Below are positions 6,451-6,934 of a stretch of 6,934 nucleotides of DNA, one piece after another (position 1 is the stretch's first letter; every line of letters starts with the position of its first letter). Source of the DNA: Dehalococcoidia bacterium UBA1152 (GTDB taxonomy: Bacteria; Chloroflexota; Dehalococcoidia; Lucifugimonadales; UBA2962); NCBI GenBank assembly GCA_002311285.1, contig DBZU01000062.1, positions 448 to 7,381 on the forward strand, in the 5' to 3' direction. The notes beneath the pieces are model-generated. The model saw only the letters and a list, made by a program, of their open reading frames with translations, was not told the DNA's origin and did no database searches. A program made the translations under genes and the position numbers.

Positions 6451-6934
6451 TTTTTTACCGTTTCAGCACGAGGCCCTTCAATAATGTCGGCCACACTCAT
6501 CCCCGAAGGTATAAATGGATATACATTTTCTTCTTGCTCAACTCTGAAATCAATTAAGGCAGGTCCATCAAAATCCATCGCTTTTGCAATGCCAGATGCG
6601 ACTTCATTTCTTTCGGATACTCGAATACCTAAAAGGCCAAATGCCTCTGCCAATTTCACAAAGTCAGGGTTTGCAGAATACTCGGTTGCAACGTAGCTCT
6701 TGCTATAAAAAGCTTCCTGCCATTGTCGAACCATTCCAAGATATCCATTATTGATTATAGCTAGTTTAACCGGGATTTTATTTTCAGCCAATGTTGCGAG
6801 TTCACACATCGTCATCTGGAAACCACCATCGCCGCAAACAGACCAAACAACTTTGTCTGGCCTGCCAACTTGTGCTCCCATTGCTGCTGGCACTTCGAAC
6901 CCCATCGCTCCAGTACCGCCAGAAGAAACAAGCG
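6447..6934 (-). CDS. ilvB: Acetolactate synthase large (catalytic) subunit, C-terminal part
   Basis: The frame is open from the right edge to a TGA at 6449-6447: about 162 codons, roughly the last 30% of a protein usually 550-600 residues long. The true start is outside the window; an internal Met at 6905 is not the start, since conserved residues (SSGGTGAM) precede it. IlvB is a thiamine-diphosphate and FAD enzyme that condenses two pyruvates, or pyruvate with 2-oxobutyrate, to acetohydroxy acids. What is visible is the C-terminal ThDP-binding domain: MGFEVPAAMGAQVGRPDKVV, then the ThDP/Mg2+ motif from CGDGGFQM to INNGYLGMVRQWQ, then NPDFVKLAEAFG and the terminal EENVYPFIPSG. This matches acetolactate synthases more closely than other ThDP enzymes, and ilvN directly follows with a 4-base overlap. 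No anomaly is seen in this part. Confidence 0.95.
   Translation of the reverse strand, partial: LVSSGGTGAMGFEVPAAMGAQVGRPDKVVWSVCGDGGFQMTMCELATLAENKIPVKLAIINNGYLGMVRQWQEAFYSKSYVATEYSANPDFVKLAEAFGLLGIRVSERNEVASGIAKAMDFDGPALIDFRVEQEENVYPFIPSGMSVADIIEGPRAETVKK

Noticed and set aside
858..6934. A previously undescribed defence, mobile or secondary-metabolite system
   Set aside because: Every gene here is a recognisable amino acid metabolism enzyme with intact catalytic motifs. Nothing suggests a novel multi-gene system beyond the placement of the threonine dehydrogenase.

Overview
The window holds six or seven genes, all on the minus strand, so the biology reads from right to left. Most of it (about 858 to 6934) is a compact branched-chain amino acid operon: ilvB (3' part only), ilvN, ilvC, leuA, an SDR-type L-threonine 3-dehydrogenase, and leuC. 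Gaps between genes run from a 4-base overlap (ilvB/ilvN) to 58 bases, with no intrinsic terminator visible between them. The operon's promoter must lie outside the right edge.

The left end (1-743) carries a different gene that runs off the window. It encodes a probable secreted or lipid-anchored, acidic, cysteine-rich protein that I do not recognise. It begins with a good ribosome binding site and a hydrophobic N-terminal segment, followed by a short Thr/Pro linker. Within its coding sequence is a compact cluster of a 19-base direct repeat and a 16-base perfect inverted repeat. A bulged hairpin lies in the 114-base gap between leuC and this gene.

Pathway logic: IlvBN (acetohydroxyacid synthase) and IlvC (ketol-acid reductoisomerase) make the dihydroxy acids for valine and isoleucine. 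LeuA (2-isopropylmalate synthase) and LeuC (isopropylmalate isomerase large subunit) lead 2-oxoisovalerate towards leucine. ilvD, leuD and leuB are not in the window. The threonine dehydrogenase is the non-standard member: it oxidises threonine towards glycine and acetyl-CoA, and acetyl-CoA is a LeuA substrate, so a supply role is possible but unproven.

Organism: a bacterium with moderate to low G+C (four sampled 60-base lines in the operon average about 36%; leuC and the left-end gene are higher). The ilvBNC-leuA-leuC order and the Thr/Pro-linker secreted protein are reminiscent of Chloroflexota (Dehalococcoidia or marine SAR202-like lineages), but this is a weak inference without a database search. 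I see no mobile element, CRISPR array, RNA gene or defence system. The operon itself is ordinary metabolism.
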